Assembly: GCA_029259795.1 (NCBI GenBank)
Contig: JAJDEM010000246.1
Location: forward strand, 1 to 32,273
Length of the DNA stretch: 32,273 nucleotides
Reading direction: 5' to 3'
Origin: Planctomycetota bacterium
GTDB taxonomy: Bacteria; Planctomycetota; PLA2; JAEUHO01
In this document: positions 29,633-32,273 of the stretch, one piece after another
Position numbering within the stretch: position 1 is the first letter of the stretch
How the letters are laid out: each line of letters opens with the position of its first letter
Program-made: the position numbers and the translations under genes
The notes under the pieces: model-generated
Told to the model about the DNA's origin: nothing
Databases searched by the model: none
What the model saw: the letters and a program-made list of their open reading frames with translations, nothing else

Positions 29633-32273
29633 ATGCAGCCGCCGAGGGATAGGCGCGAAACTCGTCGGAGCCTGCTGACCATCGCGCTCGTGGGCTGCGC
29701 GGTGTGGGGCAGCCTGCTGCTCGTCGACGCCGCCCGCGCCGACGAGAGCGCCTTGCCGCCGCCCAAGGTCATCCCGCGCCGCCGAGCGGGTGTGCCGGTA
29801 CCGGCCCCCGCCCGCCCGATCCCGCCCCGCCGGGCTCCGGCGCCCCAGCCCTCGGCCAGGCCGAACACCAAAGGACTGAACCCACGGAGGCAAGGCCCGC
29901 CGAACCTGATCCCGCCGCCCCGTCCGGCGCCGCCGAGCACGGTTGTGCCGCGCCGCCCGCGAGCACCGGCTCGGCGGCCGCGCGGGGCCGTGCCGATTCC
30001 CCCGCAGCCTTCAGCGACCGGACCCTTGCCGCCGCCGGTGGTACGCCGACACGGCTCTGCCCGCCGCCCCCAGCCGTCCCAGCCCCGACCGACGCGGCCG
30101 CCGGTCCGTCCGCGCGCGCCCGGCACGCCGCCCGGCGGCCCCGTGCTCCCGCCGCCGCCCCCCGGCGCGGGCGAGTCGATCCCGTTCGTCGGGGCCGGTC
30201 GCCCCGCCGTCAACGAAGAGCTCAGCGCGGGGGACTTCCTCTTCGAGACGGCCAAGCGACCGCTCGGTGGCATTCAGCGGGTCACGGGTGAATCCGACCC
30301 GGACGGGGTCGAGGTCTACCTGTTCACAGGCACGCCACACATGCAGCGGACGGCCTACGTCGAGGATGGTGTGCCGGTCGATGCGCTGAGCATCAAGGCC
30401 AACTCCATCGTCGCGTGGATCGACAAGGACGAGGCGCTGAAGGCGAGTGACCTGCAGCGCTTCGCCGGGGAGACGGCGAAGTCTTCCGAAGGGTCGAGCG
30501 CGGGTCCGGTGAGCGCCTCGATCATCCCCAAGGCCCTGCTCGGCATCTACGCCGAGGGCGCCGTCGAGCTGAAGTTTGGCAACATCAGCTTCACGGTCGA
30601 GCGGCTCTACAACGAGCCCCACTCCAACCGTGCCATGCTCGTCAATGCGCGCGTGGCGGGCCGCTCCATCGGCATTGGCGCCCTGGACGACCCGATCTCG
30701 CTGCATGTTCGGGCACCGCGGGTTCGGATGGTGTCCAAGGGCTTGATGGTCTTCGACGATGCGGAGGTCTCGACCAGCCGCGCCGATGACAGGATCTGGC
30801 TGCATCTCAAACAGCTCACCGCCGAGGAGATCAAGGACGCAGTCGATGAGAACGGCGTCGCGCGCTCGGAGGTCCTCGGCTTCTACGCAGACTCCTCCCA
30901 GTGGTACAGCGGTCGCCAGATGACCCTGCGCGCGGAGCGCATCCCATTGATCATGCTGCCGCGCGTCGACTTCGGGTACTCCGACAAGACCTCGGCCATC
31001 GCCTCGCCGATCAAGAGCATCGACATCGGGAACAAGAGCGAGGTGGGGCGGTTCGGCTTCCTGCGGCTGGGTTTCCCCATCGGCCCGCGGTCGGATCCAT
31101 GGTTTGACCTCTTCGTCGAGGGTGGGGGCTACTCCAAGCGCGGTGCTGCGGGGGGCATCGATCTGAAGTGGGACCACACCCGCGCGGGTGACCCGCTGCG
31201 CAGCCGTGGGCAGGTCGAGAGCTGGGGCGTCTATGACAACAAGACGCTCGACAGCGACGACTTTCGAGCCCCGGACGACTTCCGCTGGAAATTCCTCTCC
31301 GAGAGCAAGAACTGGATTGGCACGGAGCTCCAGGTCGACCACGAGTTTCACGCGTTCTCCGACCGCGGCTTCAACAACGAGTTCTTCGAGCGCGACGACC
31401 TCGCTCACAAGGACCGTGAGTCCTACGTCCGCGCCCGCTGGCAGCCCACGCGGCCCGGCAACTTCGTGGCGACGCTGGAAGGCAAGTGGCACCAGCGGGA
31501 CTTCGTGACCGAGACGACCCAGCTGCCCGAGGTCGGCGCGTGGCTCCTGCCGCTGCCCTTGCTGCGGCCCAGTCGGCGCGGCGGCCTCTCGCTGGACCTC
31601 ACTACGGAGACCCGGGCCGGCTACCTGGGTCGCGTGTTTGACACGGCTGTGCCCGACGAGGACTACGAGGCGTGGCGGCTGCACACGGACACGCTCGTCA
31701 ACGCGGGCGTCGATGCCGGCGACCTGCGCCTGAGTGGTCACCTGGGTGCTTCGGGCTCCGTCTACGCGGGTCGTACCGACCCCGGCCGTGATCTCGAGCG
31801 GGCGGCGCTCCTGGCCGGACTCCGCGCGAATCTGCAGTCATGGCGGGTCTTTGCCGCCCAGGGCGGCTTCTTCCAGCTCAACGGACTGCGCCACGTCATC
31901 GACGTGGACGGCAAGGTGGTCGGGCGCTTCTTCGACTCGCACGAGCCCGCCGATGTGCCGATCTTCGATCTCCACGAGGCCGAGCGGGAGCGCACCGCCC
32001 TCGTCGGGCGCTGGCGCAACCGTCTCCAGACGCGCCGAGCGCCCGCCGCAGAGCGGCTGCAGAGCAAGGAGTCCGGCGTCCCCGTCGCGTCGGCCACGCG
32101 GACCGTCGCCGATCTCGACCTGGGCTTGCGCTACTTCCTCGATCGCAAGGGGCCGTACGGCCGGGACACGCCAGGCGACTTCCAGGCACGCTTCTACGGT
32201 GAGGTCCTGCCGGGCTTCGAGATCACCAGCGAGACCGACGTCGACTTCGAGGACGGGGTCCAGACGGGCTCCA
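29633..32273 (+). CDS. LptD/OstA-like outer-membrane assembly protein (3' end cut off)
   Basis: The frame is open from ATG 29633 to the window end (about 880 codons) and is missing from the ORF track because it has no stop here. GGAGG ends four bases before the ATG. After a signal peptide ('LLTIALVGCAVWGSLLLVDA') comes a ~140-residue Pro/Arg-rich linker (~41-179). An OstA/LptA-like beta region follows ('VEVYLFTGTPHMQRTAYV', 'ALSIKANSIVAWIDKDE', 'YAEGAVELKFGNISFTVERL'). The body then resembles an LptD barrel: 'YSGRQMTLRAERIPLIMLPR', 'GYSKRGAAGGIDLKWDHTR', 'TELQVDHEFHAFSDRGFNNE', with alternating polar and apolar residues. LptD inserts LPS into the outer leaflet. The LpxL-like gene supports the pathway. 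The match is by eye; a related large outer-membrane beta-barrel is the alternative. Confidence 0.72.
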   Translation, partial: MQPPRDRRETRRSLLTIALVGCAVWGSLLLVDAARADESALPPPKVIPRRRAGVPVPAPARPIPPRRAPAPQPSARPNTKGLNPRRQGPPNLIPPPRPAPPSTVVPRRPRAPARRPRGAVPIPPQPSATGPLPPPVVRRHGSARRPQPSQPRPTRPPVRPRAPGTPPGGPVLPPPPPGAGESIPFVGAGRPAVNEELSAGDFLFETAKRPLGGIQRVTGESDPDGVEVYLFTGTPHMQRTAYVEDGVPVDALSIKANSIVAWIDKDEALKASDLQRFAGETAKSSEGSSAGPVSASIIPKALLGIYAEGAVELKFGNISFTVERLYNEPHSNRAMLVNARVAGRSIGIGALDDPISLHVRAPRVRMVSKGLMVFDDAEVSTSRADDRIWLHLKQLTAEEIKDAVDENGVARSEVLGFYADSSQWYSGRQMTLRAERIPLIMLPRVDFGYSDKTSAIASPIKSIDIGNKSEVGRFGFLRLGFPIGPRSDPWFDLFVEGGGYSKRGAAGGIDLKWDHTRAGDPLRSRGQVESWGVYDNKTLDSDDFRAPDDFRWKFLSESKNWIGTELQVDHEFHAFSDRGFNNEFFERDDLAHKDRESYVRARWQPTRPGNFVATLEGKWHQRDFVTETTQLPEVGAWLLPLPLLRPSRRGGLSLDLTTETRAGYLGRVFDTAVPDEDYEAWRLHTDTLVNAGVDAGDLRLSGHLGASGSVYAGRTDPGRDLERAALLAGLRANLQSWRVFAAQGGFFQLNGLRHVIDVDGKVVGRFFDSHEPADVPIFDLHEAERERTALVGRWRNRLQTRRAPAAERLQSKESGVPVASATRTVADLDLGLRYFLDRKGPYGRDTPGDFQARFYGEVLPGFEITSETDVDFEDGVQTGS

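Noticed and set aside
30011-31741. 576-residue minus-strand ORF, the largest ORF listed for this region
   Set aside because: The true gene is the plus-strand frame from 29633, absent from the list only because it has no stop before the window ends. That frame has a ribosome binding site, signal peptide and LptD-like pattern.

Overview
The window is a very GC-rich chromosomal segment from a diderm (outer-membrane) bacterium. I infer a planctomycete or a close relative, with moderate confidence and from style only. The indicators are two ECF sigma factors within 2.3 kb, a secreted prenyltransferase/squalene-cyclase-like repeat protein, a CRTAC1 (VCBS/ASPIC-UnbV) protein, long secreted proteins with Pro/Gly/Asp linkers, GTG and TTG starts, and LPS-type genes (an LpxL-like acyltransferase and an LptD-like protein). 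I see no tRNA, rRNA, CRISPR array, transposase, integrase or phage module. It reads as ordinary chromosome, not an island. I count 20 genes; the first and last are cut by the window edges.

Region 1 (1-3450) holds the 3' end of a secreted protein with PEDPW repeats and two thioredoxin-fold domains that lack CxxC. Convergent with it is a two-gene minus-strand unit: a secreted alpha/alpha-toroid protein followed 17 bp later by an ECF-type sigma factor.

Region 2 (3681-14451, plus strand) is the most unusual part. It runs: ECF sigma factor; single-pass membrane protein likely acting as anti-sigma (ATGA overlap); HtrA-like PDZ protein whose three catalytic positions all look substituted; single-pass protein with an internally repeated cytoplasmic part; and a 2016-residue GspK-like pseudopilin carrying a LamG-like domain, at least four copies of an 'I-x-I-G-x-E-x-I-x-Y ... 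RG-x-x-GT' module, and two long acidic linkers. I infer a DegS/RseA-like envelope-sensing arrangement built around a dead protease, possibly linked to a pilus-like export machine.

Region 3 (14452-17525) holds elongation factor P (non-canonical loop tip), a DUF374 acyltransferase, a convergent LpxL/HtrB-like acyltransferase whose 3' end has been copied as a 21-bp tandem repeat, and a small tail-anchored membrane protein with an excellent ribosome binding site.

Region 4 (17738-22873) holds the CRTAC1 protein, UppP (undecaprenyl-diphosphate phosphatase), a CorC/HlyC-type CNNM-CBS protein and a lipoprotein alpha/beta hydrolase.

Region 5 (23021-32273) holds a three-gene oligopeptide-type ABC importer (binding protein, two permeases, no ATPases here), MurJ lipid II flippase and an LptD-like protein running off the edge. 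All three transporter proteins have unusual additions: a membrane anchor plus coiled-coil stalk, a ~155-residue extracytoplasmic insertion, and an extra transmembrane pair plus a coiled-coil-like segment. UppP, MurJ, LpxL-like and LptD-like proteins together give the second half a cell-envelope theme.

All family assignments are by eye from motifs. No searches were run.
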